Assembly (NCBI GenBank): GCA_037044905.1 | Contig: JBAOKB010000168.1 | Span: forward strand, 62,001-126,000 | Direction of reading: 5' to 3' | Origin: Hortaea werneckii | Lineage: Eukaryota; Ascomycota; Dothideomycetes; Mycosphaerellales; Teratosphaeriaceae | Length of the DNA: 64,000 nucleotides | Part shown: positions 46,286-57,718 of the stretch, in pieces | Layout: each line of letters opens with the position of its first letter | Numbering within the stretch: the first letter of the stretch is position 1 | Translations under genes and position numbers: made by a program | The notes under the pieces: generated by a model | Seen by the model: the letters and a program-made list of their open reading frames with translations, nothing else | The model's database searches: none | What the model was told of the DNA's origin: nothing

Positions 46286-47105
46286 TTAGAACGTAAATGT
46301 GTTCACCTGTGCCCAATCATCACCAAGGCACTCCTTGTTCTCAATAATCCTCTTCTTCTCGTCACCTGTGCCCATCAACGCGTGGCTAATGGCTGATTTC
46401 GCGAGCCTGTCAACCGCTATACTCGGCACAGTCGCCTCCCACAGCAGCGTACTAATGGCATCGCCTGCTGCAATGACCTGGCCGGGGCGTAGCGAGACGA
46501 CCTCGAAGCATTTGTGCCCTTGTACTTCCTGACTGGCATCAGCAATGTCGAAGAGGCCTTTCTCGGCAGCACCCTTGATCTTGCGGCTGTCGTTCCAGAT
46601 CCACAAAGAGCGGAATTGGTCTTGCTCGGCACCCCAGGAGGAGATGAAGATGAACTAGATGTCTCGCCTGTCAGTGTTTCTTACTCACATAAAAGCCGAG
46701 TTGTCCACATACCCGGAACGGAAACTTTTTCTTCGGCATCAACTGCGGGCTCAAGGCCGTCGCAACCTCGCCTGCAAGCGCCTCAGCGCACTGGATGGGG
46801 TAGTTGATGCCCACTCTCCGCGCCTCATCTACGTTCTTGTACTGGGCGATACTGTTTCCTCCCAGCGCCCATATGCATGCCTCCACACCTTCCTCCTTCA
46901 GCCGGAGCAGCAGCGAGTTCGGATAGGCTTCGTAATCATCGTGGAGGATCTCGGTCACTTTGTGGCCGTTCTTGCCTTTGAAGACTTTCGGGTCGAGGGG
47001 TTTGCGGGTGAGGCAGTAGATCCGCTGGATGTAGTTGTGTGCGATGCACTGTTTGAGGATCTCGGAGCCGACAAAGCCGGTAGCGCCTGCGAGGAGGACT
47101 TTCAT
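46286..47105 (-). CDS. NAD(P)-binding Rossmann-fold protein (TIP30/epimerase-like)
   Basis: Exon 1 (47105-46713) starts MKVLLAGATGFVGSEILKQ, the GxTGFVG nucleotide-binding loop of atypical short-chain dehydrogenases, followed by RIYCLTRKPL and ACIWALGGNSIAQYKNVDEA. The intron is 46712-46655 (GTATGT...CATCTAG, 58 nt). Exon 2 gives FIFISSWGAEQDQFRSLWIW, NDSRKIKGAAEKGLFDIA and FEVVSLRPGQVIAAGD. The Ser-x-Gly and RPG elements fit TIP30/NmrA-like members; the usual catalytic YxxxK is not obvious (RKIKGAAE instead), so a regulatory NAD(P)-sensor role is as likely as catalysis. 253 residues, no frame break. Confidence 0.78.
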
Positions 47106-47616
47106 GGTTTCTAGCAACACTTCGGTCGGTGCTGGAGAAGTTTGTGGGATATGTGAAGAGATGTCTAACCGCGAAGCAGCTGGGAGCCCCGGAAGATGAG
47201 GTGGAAAGCTTGGGGTGGAGCAGCTCTTGCATCCCAAAATGACGCGCCGACCTACCCGGACATCACGAGACGCGAACGTTGTCACATATACGTGGTTATC
47301 GCCTTCAACTCGAAAAGGAGAAAATGTGGCCAAGATGTTTTACCGGAAGGAAAGTAAATTGACCCTAGAACGGAGAAGACGACGAGTATGCGGGACGGAC
47401 GCTTCCGTATGTTGTAACGACAGCAGGGTCAGGACTGGACCTATACCTAGAGTTTGGACCTCCTATAGCAGTAGGTAAGAGTGGCTTTCAAGCACTTCTT
47501 TTTCCTTCTTATTTGGATTAGAAGTATTCTGCCACTCACTCACCAATAGTCACTAACTACATAAGGAGCGGACTCGATTCCCAATCAACACCATCATGTA
47601 TTGCCTTGCCTCAGCT
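47106..47616. promoter_or_regulatory. Upstream region of the Rossmann gene and 3' end of the mucin gene
   Basis: Tandem minus-strand genes with about 510 bases between. No element recognised. Confidence 0.4.
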
Positions 47617-50600
47617 TTAAATGTTCTGTGCAATCAACTCCAACTTTGCACACTTTACTGCGTCAAATTCATCCACACCCACGCGTTGCCAGAACTTGAG
47701 CTCTGGCATGCCCTGCCTGTTCTCGCAGGCCAACCAGCTGCCGAAGAACTCATCGTCATATGTCACCTTTCCATCACGATCATTCTTCCTCGCCTTTGGC
47801 CCGGGACGATGGTCATCGGCAAAGGTGCATTCGCCATATGGCCCATTCTTATCATCTGGGCTAAGGTGGAATGGGTACAGGTTGCAGTTGGAGTCATCCT
47901 TGGCGGCAATCAAATGCTTGTAAACGTCGTAATAGACCTGAGCCGCATCGCGCCAACTGTTTCCGAGTGTTGGGATGGAGCCTGCAGGGTCTTTTCGTAA
48001 TTGCCTTGGTCAGCGAACAAGCGTTGAACATTCTATGGGTCATGATCTTAACTTACTGAAAGGTGGCTTTCGAACATAGAGACCGTGGAAGGCGCGGTTG
48101 CCCGAAGTGACATTAGACTGCAAGAAGAAAGGATAATTGTTGTCCAACTCTGGACAAGACTTTGTGGGCGAAGGCTGGGCAGATACGGTCGAGGAAGAGG
48201 TCGAGGAGGAGCTCGAGGATGTGACGATGCCACCACTCTGTTTGCTGCTCGAAGACGGCACAGAGCTTGGTGACGTGCTTGTACGCAGTGACGAAGAAAG
48301 CGGTGCAGAGCTGCTACTTAGCTTGCTCGTTGTCGGCTGCGCTGGAGTTGTCACCGTACTCGTGCGCGTAGACGTCCCCTTCTGTGTTAAGCTGGTCTCC
48401 TTTTTGCTTGTTGCTGACGCCTGTGAGCTTGACGCCGTGCTAGTGCGTGTAGATGACACCGGCGCAGAGCTGCCACTAGGCTTCGAGCTGCTTGACTGCG
48501 GTGGAGTGGATGTCACAGTCGTAAGGGTCGACGATGATGCCTGTGTGGAGCTGCTCACTTTGCTGCTCGTCACTGCGACCTGTGAGCTAGATGGCGAGGT
48601 GGTACGTGACGACGAGGTCACAGGTGTGGCGCTAGTTTCTCGTGAGCTTGTCGTTGGCTTTGGAAAGGTTGACTGGCTGGTTGTGCGAGATGGAGAAGTG
48701 ACTATCGTAATGCTTGTGGTGGTCGTAGGCTTTATCGAGCTCGTCTGTGAGCTTGAACCACTTGTCTTGCTCTGGGATGCAGTGCTGCCACCAGTACTGC
48801 TTGGTTTCGACTGCGAACCACTGGAGGAGCTCGTCTTGCTTCCAACGACCGTCGCCATGGACTTCGAAGATGACTGCGATAACGAAGGGCTAGTGGCCGT
48901 AGACCTCGTGCTTGGTGGAAGAAAGCTTGAGCGAGAGGCGGTCGAGGATGGTTTTGTCTCACTTGGCTTCGAAGAGGCTTGCGATGAGGACGATTTGGAT
49001 GCCGGTGAGCTCGTGCTTGTTGCAAGTGAACTTGATCGAGAAGAGGAGGAGGCCGAGGAGGATGGCTTTCTTTGGTAGAGCTGCTTGTCGCTGGTGGGGC
49101 CACGGAAGTCGTCGTTTGCCCTGGGGCGGCAACCGACGTGGTAGTTATCGCTGGCACCGAAGCCGTTGATGATGCAGGTGCATCAAAGGGGTATTTCGTA
49201 CCACCCACCTCGATTCCTCGGCCGCTGGGCAAAGCAATGTGCTGTAAGCCGAAAAGAGTCGTCGTGGACCCGTATGGGATGTCAACGCCTTGGAAGCCAG
49301 AAGTTGCAACCACAACCTCAGAATCTGTAGGATCGTCGTACACAGTCACTGTCTTCCCTTCAGTCGTGATGACGACACTGCGGCTGAAAGAAGTGGCGTT
49401 TGGCGGTGAGGTGATCGTCGAGGTGGTAGCTTGGGAGATAGGAATTGAACTTGAGCCTCCCGAGGTTGCGGAGGCTGAAGTGGTGACCGAGCCACTAGAC
49501 GCTGTTCCGGATGCTGAAATCGTGTTTGAACCGCCCGAGCTGGCAGTGGCTGAAGTCGAAGCCAAGATATTGCTCGTAGATACTGGGCCAGCTGAGGGAA
49601 TATAGGCAAAGTCAACGTTGGGGTTTTTGTTCGCTGGGACGATGCTGCTCTTCAGGTAACCTGGTAGAAAGCTTCGTCAGTTACTTCAAAAACGCATTGA
49701 AGAAATAATGCTTACAAGTTCCAGCTCCATTCCCACCCACATAGGCAAATCCCACGCAGCCAGTCGTCTTGTCACAGAAGCTGAAGCAATCTCCAAAGGA
49801 CGGAGAGCTGACACTGGTGAGATCCCCGCCCACATGATCGGTGCCACATTCTACCACGTAGGTTTGATTGTTGGCGTCGGTGAAAGGGTTGGTGTAGGTT
49901 GCGCAAGCGCCTCCTGTCGCAGAAGGAGCATTGCTGGATTCGGATCCAGTCACTGTGCTCGACTCAGACCCAGTAGCTGTGCCGGATGCCTGACTACTGG
50001 TAGAAGAGCTAGTAGTGTTCGTAAATGCGAAGTCAACATTAGAGTTTGCGTTTCCCGTTGTGATTTGGTTCTTGAGATCTGTCATATTGTCAACAAACGT
50101 CCCTTTCCACCAGAACATCGCAACTCACAGCAAGTCCCAGGGCCTGAGCCGCCGACGTAAGCAAAACCGACACATCCGGCAGTCGCATCACACTGTGGAA
50201 AGCAACCTTGGAAGGAGTTTGAGCTAACTGCCTTCAGATCGCCGCCTTGGTGATCAAAACCACACTGAACGGTGTATGTTCTGTTGGAGGCATCGGTGTA
50301 CTCATCGCCCAGCTGCTGGCATGATGCACTTCCAGCAGTCGCCGTTGACGTTGCAGCGGAAGACGAAACCGACTGTGTTCCAGTCTCAACGGCGCCAGAA
50401 GTGCCAGCCGCTGATGATTCCGTTGGAGAGCCAGAAGCCGACGAGCTCGGCTCAGAGATCAGTTGGGCACCGTCAACTCCACTAGATGAAACACCCGTGG
50501 TATAGGCCTTGAGGTAGCCTGAGAAAGATTAGTATACCAGTAGCTTTGAACCAAGACGGGAGCATACGTACAGGTACCCCCTCCAGAGCCGCCTAAATAG

Positions 50601-53196
50601 GAAAATGAGACACAGCTTTTGACGGCATCGCATGCTGCAAAGCATTTGCTATATGAAGAGACGCCAGCTGTGGCCAGGTTTGGTCCAGGGTAGTCGTGTC
50701 CACACTTGACCTGGTAGGTGCGACCATTCTCGTCTGTATATGTTCCGTTTTGGGCAGCCAAGGCAGAGCACGACCCACCGTTTGGAGTCGACACCGGGCT
50801 CGTACTAGAGGATGAGGGCGAGCCGCTGGAGGCGGAACCACCGGAAGCGGAACCACCAACGCGGAATGCTGACACGAGGTTGCCGCCCGCTGGAATATAT
50901 GTGCCCTCGGCAGATTTGAGATAGCAGTTACCGGAATTGGCGTCGCCGGAGTATGTGAAGCCAGCACAGCCAGAAGATTCATCGCATGCGGTAAAACAGG
51001 TAGCAAATCCGCCCGAGCTTACGCCCACAACAGAATAAGAGCCTTGGCTATTATCTGAGTTGCAACGAACGGTGTACGTGACATTGCTCGAGTCAGTGTA
51101 CTGCTGACCATTGGTGTAAGTCATGTCGCCTGCAGTGCAGGTCATTCCAGCTGCGCTCGATGAGGATGCTGGAGCCTGACTAGTGGAAGAAGGCTTCTGA
51201 CTATTGGAGGAAGTATCCGGACTGATCGTAGGCACAGTTGAAACGCTTGAAGTTGGAGCAGTCGAAGTAGATGCCGCCGCGTTCGATGTTTCTTTGCTGG
51301 ATGTGGCCGTAGGCGCAGCTGACTGGCCGGAAGTTGATACCTTCGACGTTGGAATTGAAGTAGACATCACTGATGTTGTCTTGCTGGATGATGGAGACTG
51401 GGAGACTTTGCTAGAAGAAGGCTGACCGGCGCTCGAAGAAGCCCTTGTAGAGGAAGTCGCAGCAGGTTGGCTTGCACTCGATGCTTTTGAGGAGCTTCCG
51501 GCACCAGTCATTGTGATAGACGTCTTTGAGAGACTGCTCGCTGGGCCACTTGACGGGATGGTGCTTGGTGACTTCGATGAGGTTTGGCCCTCGGACTCAG
51601 TGACAGTTGTCTGCGAGCGGCTACCTGTTGAGACATTTGGCTGGCTCTCGGTCGACACTTTGGACGAAGTCCCAGAGGCAGTCACAGTGATGGTCGTTCT
51701 CGAACGAGTGCTCGTCGAGCCACTTGGCTGGCTCCCGCTTGATGCCTGAGACGAGGTCCCGGAGGCAGTCACAGTGACGGTCGTTCTGGAACGACTAGTC
51801 GTTGAACCACTTGGCTCCGACGACGGGCCAGGTCTCGGCGTTGACGAACTGCCTGCGCTCAAGGCCGTCGAGCGCGAAGGAGACGAGCTGGCCGTGACGG
51901 TAACAGTGGTGCGAGAACTGCTTCCGGACGTAGCAGTAGACGAAGAAGGCGGAGAAGGCCCCTTAGAGGTTGACAGTACGGAACTTGTTGTTGAGCCTTG
52001 CGCAGAGGATTGGATAGTCTTAGAACTGGAAGATGGCGCGCGGGCCGAAGACGTCGAAGAGACTTTAGCTGTGCTGCTAGAGGAAATTGGTGCCGGCGTT
52101 GATGAACGCGGTGTCCTGGACGAAGTCGCCTGCGCCGGGCTACTTGTGCGCGCAGTAGTTGACGACACTGGTTTCCCACTCGACTGAGTACTCTGGCTGA
52201 CGGAGGGAGTAGCGGAGCTTGACGGCGGTAAAGTCTTCGTTACCGTACGCGTGCTTGGAGAAACTGATGGAGTTGAAACAGCCGGCGATGAACTGCTAGT
52301 GGAGCTCTTCTGAGAAGAGGATGTCACTGGCTTACCACTAGACTGAGTACGGCTGCTGGAGGGAGTAGCGGAGCTTGACGGCGGTAGAGTCTTCGTCACC
52401 GTACGCGTGCTTGGAGAGACGGATGGAGTTGAAACGGCAGGCGATGAACTGGCAGTGGAACTCTTCTGGGAGGAGGACGGCACTACGGATCTGGAGCTGC
52501 TTGGTGTCATCGTGACGGTAGTCTCAGTTTTCGAGGTCTTCCCGGGCTGGCTTGACGAGCTTGAAGGCGAATTGTTGGGGTTCGACGACCGCGTAGAGCT
52601 TTTCAAGGGAGAGGTGGCTCCTGACGAGGTTGCAATTGTCGTGCTTGCGGTGACAGTACGTGTCGAAACGGGGCCCGAGGTGGAAACTGAGCGAGCAGTA
52701 GAGCGTGAGGAAGGCTCCATTATGGTAGCCGTGACCTCTTTCGTGGAGGTCAGAGTTGTCTTTGACAGGCTGCCAGGGGCCGAAGACGAGCTGGTACGCT
52801 GAACTGAGGTAGTGGTGGGCGAGTTTTGACCAATACTTACAAAGCGTCAGTAGTTGTTTTGGAGAGGGTGTCTGGGGACTACACACATGGTGTATTGCAT
52901 GCCATTGATGGTAACGGTACTCGTGTAATAGCTGGCTCCGCTCGACGTAGGCGTAACATGTCCGCTCGTTGACTTGTAGATTGTCCTAGTGACAACCTGA
53001 GTTTCGGTCTCGTAGCCCACGACGTTGCTATCCGATGTCGATCCTGCTCGACGCTGTTTCACTGTCAATGCAAGCTAATGAGGTGTCAGGAAAACGGCAT
53101 TACCTCATGCATTCGCTTTGGCAGACCAGGAAGCGCACCGGCAAGCCCGGCTACGGCTGCAAGGCCGTATAGGCTGACGGAGAGAAAGGAAACCAT
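47617..53196 (-). CDS. Large secreted Ser/Thr-rich mucin with four Apple/PAN-like modules
   Basis: Seven exons: 53196-53104, 53053-52887, 52835-50572, 50518-50129, 50078-49716, 49660-48057, 47990-47617. One missing A near 49070 (ACCAAAGAAAGCC) must be allowed for; all phases then close at 1751 residues. The N-terminus is a signal peptide (MVSFLSVSLYGLAAVAGLAG) with a KR processing site. A long Ser/Thr tract follows, then four cysteine modules of the form C...YTV.C...F..CF..CD...GC.GF.Y.G..G.GTCYLK (starts: TCTAGDMTYTN, CSALAAQNG, CQQLGDEYTD, CATYTNPFTD), more Ser/Thr, a stretch KTVTVYDDPTDSEVVVA, another mucin tract, and a C-terminal Cys-poor domain (CPELDNNYPFFLQSN, WRDAAQVYYDVYKHLIAA, GSWLACENRQGMPEL). 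No GPI or membrane anchor is visible. Probably a wall or matrix adhesin. Confidence 0.8.
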
Positions 53197-54061
53197 GCTT
53201 GCAACAAGGCGAAAGTGGATCACAACGACAGGTGAAAGCAGAAAGAAGAAAGACGAAGTCCCGGGCGAACAGAGAAGAATATACCTACCTTATAGCCAGA
53301 GCAGCTTCAGATACTACCCACTAAATTCCTCGTCATGAGAGTTCCGCATCGCCGCCACGGCACTCATGAAAGTAAGAAGGCCAATGCCGCTGTGGGACTT
53401 ATAGAGGCAATCGCGCACGAGGGGCCTTTCGTGGCTTGATGAATGTAAATCTACCAGTGCAATCATGGTCTTTAAGGTTGAAAATAGAAAGCCTGAAAGA
53501 AGCTTGTGGTTATGTCGACTTGACCTGGTTCGGGCAAGGCTCAGGTCTGTGGTCTGCAGCCAGGCATGAAGTGCGACTTGACCTGTCACGACGGCGTGAG
53601 TTGTCAGCGCACAACGCAATCGATCTGGATCTGAGAAGCATGGTAAGCGTTCGAGACTTCAAGACGGGTTGCAAGATAAGATGTGTGAAATCATTGCCCC
53701 TCGAAATGTTTCTTGAGGGGCAGAACCCATTGTGCTGAGAAGCACCAGCGGCGATTCGAGGGGACACGGTAACAAGGTCCACATGGAGCTGGAGGTGAAG
53801 AGCCAGGGTTGGTGAGGTTGGGCAGGTGAGGTCGTTGGAACCTGGGAAATTGCTGTCTGCCTGAGGCGTGAGCCATCGGCGTTTCGATTGGCCGAATCCG
53901 ACGGAATTTAGTGTGCTTTGCCAAGGGAGGCCCGAGCGTTCTTCATCGCACCCTCTCGCTGGACGCTAAGAAAATCGAAAGTGCAGCGACACTCGACATC
54001 GCCGAAGACCAGGCTACACTAACCCCTCCAGCTTTCTTTCTGACCACATCGAGCCGCAACC
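53197..54061. promoter_or_regulatory. Divergent promoter region, mucin gene and RPS1
   Basis: About 865 bases. The RPS1 side (53990-54061) is a typical C-rich ribosomal-protein leader. No mapped element. Confidence 0.45.
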
Positions 54062-54995
54062 ATGGCTGTCGGAAAGAACAAGAGGTTGTCAAAGGGCAAG
54101 AAGGGTTTGAAGAAGAGAACGGACCCGTTCGCGAGGAAGGACTGGTACCAGGTTAAGGCGCCGTCCACCTTCAACATCCGGGAGTACGTCAACACCATAC
54201 ATTTCGCACTGGGCAGCAGCGCGAGGAACACCGTGGAGAGGGATTTGCCGAGTGGCCGCAGAGCTAACGGTTATGCTACAGTGTCGGCAAGACTCTTGTC
54301 AACCGCACGACCGGTCTGAAGAACGCCAACGATGCCCTCAAGGGCCGTATCTTCGAAGCCTCCCTCGCCGATTTGCAGAAGGACGAGGACCACTCATTCC
54401 GCAAGGTCAAGCTGCGGGTCGATGAGGTCCAGGGCAAGAACTGCCTGACCAACTTCCACGGAATGGACTTCACGCAGGACAAGCTGCGCTCCCTGGTGCG
54501 CAAGTGGCAGTCCTTGATCGAGGCCAACGCCGTCGTCAAGACCACCGACGACTACTTGGTCCGTCTGTTCGCCATCGCTTTCACCAAGAGAAGGCCGAAC
54601 CAGATCAAGAAGACCACCTACGCGCGCGCATCGCAGATTAGGGCAATCAGGAAGAAGATGACGGACATCATGGCGCGGGAAGCCTCCAGCTGCACGCTCA
54701 CCCAGCTCGTGACCAAGCTGATTCCTGAGGTGATGGGCCGTGAGATCGAGAAGAGCACCCAGGGCATCTACCCTCTGCAGAACGTACGAAACACCCTAAG
54801 AGTCAACTATCTTTCTTGTAAAAGTAATACTAACTTTGGTCGCAGTGCCACGTCCGCAAGGTCAAGCTCCTCAAGCAGCCCAAGTTCGACCTCGGCAACC
54901 TCCTCTCCCTCCACGGCGAGTCGAACACCGACGACTCTGGCCAGAAGGTTGAGGGCAACCGCGAGTTCAAGGAGCAGGTGCTGGAGAGCGTGTAA
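54062..54995 (+). CDS. RPS1: 40S ribosomal protein eS1 (S3a)
   Basis: Component of the small subunit near the mRNA exit. Exon 1 (54062-54183) gives MAVGKNKRLSKGKKGLKKR and DPFARKDWYQVKAPS. Exon 2 (54282-54783) gives VGKTLVNRTTGLKNANDALK, KLRVDEVQGKNCLTNFHGMD, NQIKKTTYARASQIRAIRKK and MGREIEKSTQGIYPLQN. Exon 3 (54846-54995) gives HVRKVKLLKQPKFDLGNLL to EFKEQVLESV. Introns are 98 and 62 nt. 257 residues, the family length, no frame break. Confidence 0.96.
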
Positions 54996-55551
54996 GCAGG
55001 CATATGAGGGTGACGGATGGCATGATCAAAGAGGTCTTTTTGATGCACGGAGGCGTTTGACTACCGGCTTCCTTGCATGGACGAGTAGCTGTATCGGCGC
55101 TGGCCAGACTGCTATGCGCTGCTGCTACATAGGCTTGCAAACTTGTTCAAAAGCAATTTTCATTTCACTTTTGAATGTTTCAGACCCGCATCCATTCTTT
55201 GGTTTCTGTCATGCTTAAGACACATTGTGGTTTTCACACCAAAGTACTAGCCTTTGGAAAATCTTGCGTTGCGCGATTGTCATCCGTCCCGTTAGATCAT
55301 TCAATTGGCAACTAGACAGAACAGAGTTTTCGTCTAGCTCTAATTAAAACATTCCAATGCTGCCATAACAGGTCAGTGTTCGGTTTTAGCAATGTGACGT
55401 CGTTTACCTGGGTAACGAAACTGATGAGGTCCAATTGTGTGCAACTTTGAGCCCCACTTCTTTGCCTTGAACCATCCCAGTGTACCTTCCTTTACTCTTC
55501 GCCTCGCCTTCAAACGCTTCCAATCCACTGGACCAGTCAGTACTTTCCACC
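54996..55551. promoter_or_regulatory. RPS1 3' region and ITPase promoter
   Basis: About 555 bases with no recognisable gene. The last 100 are C/T-rich leader. Confidence 0.5.
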
Positions 55552-56567
55552 ATGGCACCCAAAGATCTCAACTTCATCACCGGGAACAAGAACAAGCTTG
55601 CGGAAGTGCAGGCCATCCTATCTTCTACGCCGGTGGAGCTGAAAAGCCAAAATGTAGACCTGCTTGAGATCCAGGGGACGATTGAGGAAATCTCGACTGA
55701 TAAAGCGAGGCGGGCAGCAGTCGCGGTAAGTCATTGTGGACTTTACGATTGTTCATTCCATTCGGATTATCATACCATTGCCACTCGAGAATCCTGATGT
55801 TGAGAGATCGAGGCGGGCGAGAATTGGTACGGGATATAAGGAAGCACAGGGAGAAATCGTTGTGGAATGATATTCCCGCAAAGATGGGTCTTGTAATCCG
55901 AATCTCTGCACATTTACTCAGTTGATCGGACAAATTGAAGTAGTATATTCCGAAGATACATAGACTGTTTCAATGGCAGTGGCAGACTTCAAACAGCTAA
56001 TGGAAGAATACCCATATAGGTCAATGGCCCTGTCCTCGTTGAGGATACCTGCCTCTGCTTTAACGCCTTCAGCGAGCTCCCGGGACCCTATGTGTATGTT
56101 TCGACAATCGCCATATAAGACCCTTGGGTTTGTTGCCTGCAATCTGCTGACATCGATCTCCCAGAAAATGGTTTCTGAAAGCCTTGGGCGTCAAGCAATT
56201 CCACAAGCTCCTCGCTGGGTTTGAAGACAAGAGCGCACAAGCCGTTTGCACGTTCGCCTACTGCGAAGGGCCCGGTCACGAACCTATCGTGTTCCAGGGA
56301 AGGACCGATGGCAAGATCGTCGAAGCGAGAGGCCCTACGGACTTTGGTAAGTACATCTATGTGGCGTTAACACCTGCCGATCGCTGCTATGGAGAAGGTC
56401 CGTACGGAATGAGTAGCCCGTACTAATAGGAGCTATCAGGTTGGGACGCATGCTTCGAATATAATGGCCAGACATACGCGGAAATGCCAAAGGAGGAGAA
56501 GAACAAGATCTCTCATCGTGGACGTGCGCTAGCTAAATTGACGGAATGGCTGAAGGCTGAAGTATAG
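55552..56567 (+). CDS. HAM1: Inosine triphosphate pyrophosphatase (HAM1)
   Basis: Hydrolyses ITP, dITP and XTP to keep non-canonical purines out of nucleic acids. Four exons: 55552-55725, 56020-56093, 56165-56346, 56440-56567. Family motifs: FITGNKNKLAEVQAIL (SHR/TGN-type substrate loop), VNGPVLVEDTCLCFNAF (catalytic Asp), LPGPYV and KWFLKALG, EGRTDGKIVEARGP-type FQGRTDGKIVEARGPTDFGW, and the end KISHRGRALAKLTEWL. 185 residues, no frame break. Intron 1 is 294 nt, far longer than its neighbours, and carries no clear second gene. Confidence 0.94.
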
Positions 56568-56855
56568 ATGACATGATCATACTTGGCATCGTCCTCGAAT
56601 CGTAAATGACAGCAAGCACTTCTCTGGAGATCATCAGCCCGCCTATATTGTGGCAATGCGCCATTTGCAACGCAGCCAAGTCCTTTCGCGTGGCATTGCA
56701 CGGTAACACACAGCGACTGTCACATCATAATGCCGAACTTCATCCCCTTGCAGCTACGATCCTCTGAATCTCTGTCGAAAGGACATCTTGCACCCCGTAT
56801 GACATCCAGTGCTGTTTCTGGCCCTTCTTGCGGGCGCCAAGAATGCACACACGCT

Positions 56856-57470
56856 CTATCCATGCAGGAACATAGGATCATCCTCATCTTTCTTCCCCTC
56901 TCCCCCTTTAGCCTCAACATCAGCCGCCTCTTCCTTCCCGTGATCCTTCCTCCACTGCTTTATCCAGCTCTCAAGCCTCTGCACATTACTATCGATGTCC
57001 TCGGTGCTTTCACTCCTCAGCTCCACCACCATCTCCTCATCATACGCATCCCGCGCCTCTTGCAACAGCACCTCCATGATTTCGCAGTCCATGTTTTCCT
57101 GCAACTTCTTGTCGTCGTAATTCCTCTGCTTTAACCGGTCGTACAGCATCTGGTTGTCGCATCTTATCACGCAGCACAGGTCGATCATGCTCGGCGGGAA
57201 GAGATCGCAGGCATGCCAGTCTATGATCTGCCCGCCTTCTTCGAGGTCGTTTTCTATGCAGTCAAGCAGTCGGTCCTCGTCGACGATCTTCGTGTTCGGG
57301 TCGTCAGGATCATTTGAAGATTCTCCGATGTTGTGTTGGCGGACAACGGCATTGACGTCGAGGTGGTGCAGGCCAGAGTTCTGAGCTAGCTGTTGGCAGT
57401 GGGTGGTCTTGCCCACGCCAGGTGTGCCGGTGATGATGATGTTTGGTGAAGTACGCAGCACTTCGGGCAT
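56856..57470 (-). CDS. FAP7: FAP7/adenylate kinase 6 (ribosome biogenesis)
   Basis: Nuclear adenylate-kinase-like ATPase needed for 20S pre-rRNA cleavage in 40S maturation. The P-loop is IIITGTPGVGKTTHCQ, followed by a NMP-like part, GGQIIDWHACDLFPPSMIDL, the DRLKQRNYDDKKLQENMDCE lid and the acidic Lys-rich tail ending MFLHG. The start chosen (57470, MPEVLRTSPNII) matches the usual beginning. The same frame is open upstream, with ATGs at 57563 and 57629; the former adds a 31-residue Arg-rich, acid-free leader. 204 residues from 57470. Single exon, divergent from the ABHD11-like gene with about 250 bases between. Confidence 0.9.
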   Translation of the reverse strand: MPEVLRTSPNIIITGTPGVGKTTHCQQLAQNSGLHHLDVNAVVRQHNIGESSNDPDDPNTKIVDEDRLLDCIENDLEEGGQIIDWHACDLFPPSMIDLCCVIRCDNQMLYDRLKQRNYDDKKLQENMDCEIMEVLLQEARDAYDEEMVVELRSESTEDIDSNVQRLESWIKQWRKDHGKEEAADVEAKGGEGKKDEDDPMFLHG

Positions 57471-57718
57471 GTTTGCGACGCTTCTGGAGATTCTGGTAAG
57501 GCTGCAATGTCTGTATGTCCGGAACAGTGTACGTCGAGGAGCTTGGCGCAAAAGTGAGAGCATGTGATAATGTGACGTAGAGGGCAAGATGATTTTCAAG
57601 ATTGGAGAAAGCTTGGACGTTTGAAGCATATCTTTTATCTCAGCCCTACAGAGATGAAGGAGTATTCTTCCACATAGATTAGATACTCAGGATCTACTTT
57701 CACATTACGACAAGGGCC

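Noticed and set aside
48137..49078. 313-codon plus-strand frame rich in Val, Leu, Asp and Glu
   Set aside because: It is the reverse complement of Ser/Thr codon repeats of the mucin. Similar acidic frames at 51.2-52.8 kb have the same origin.
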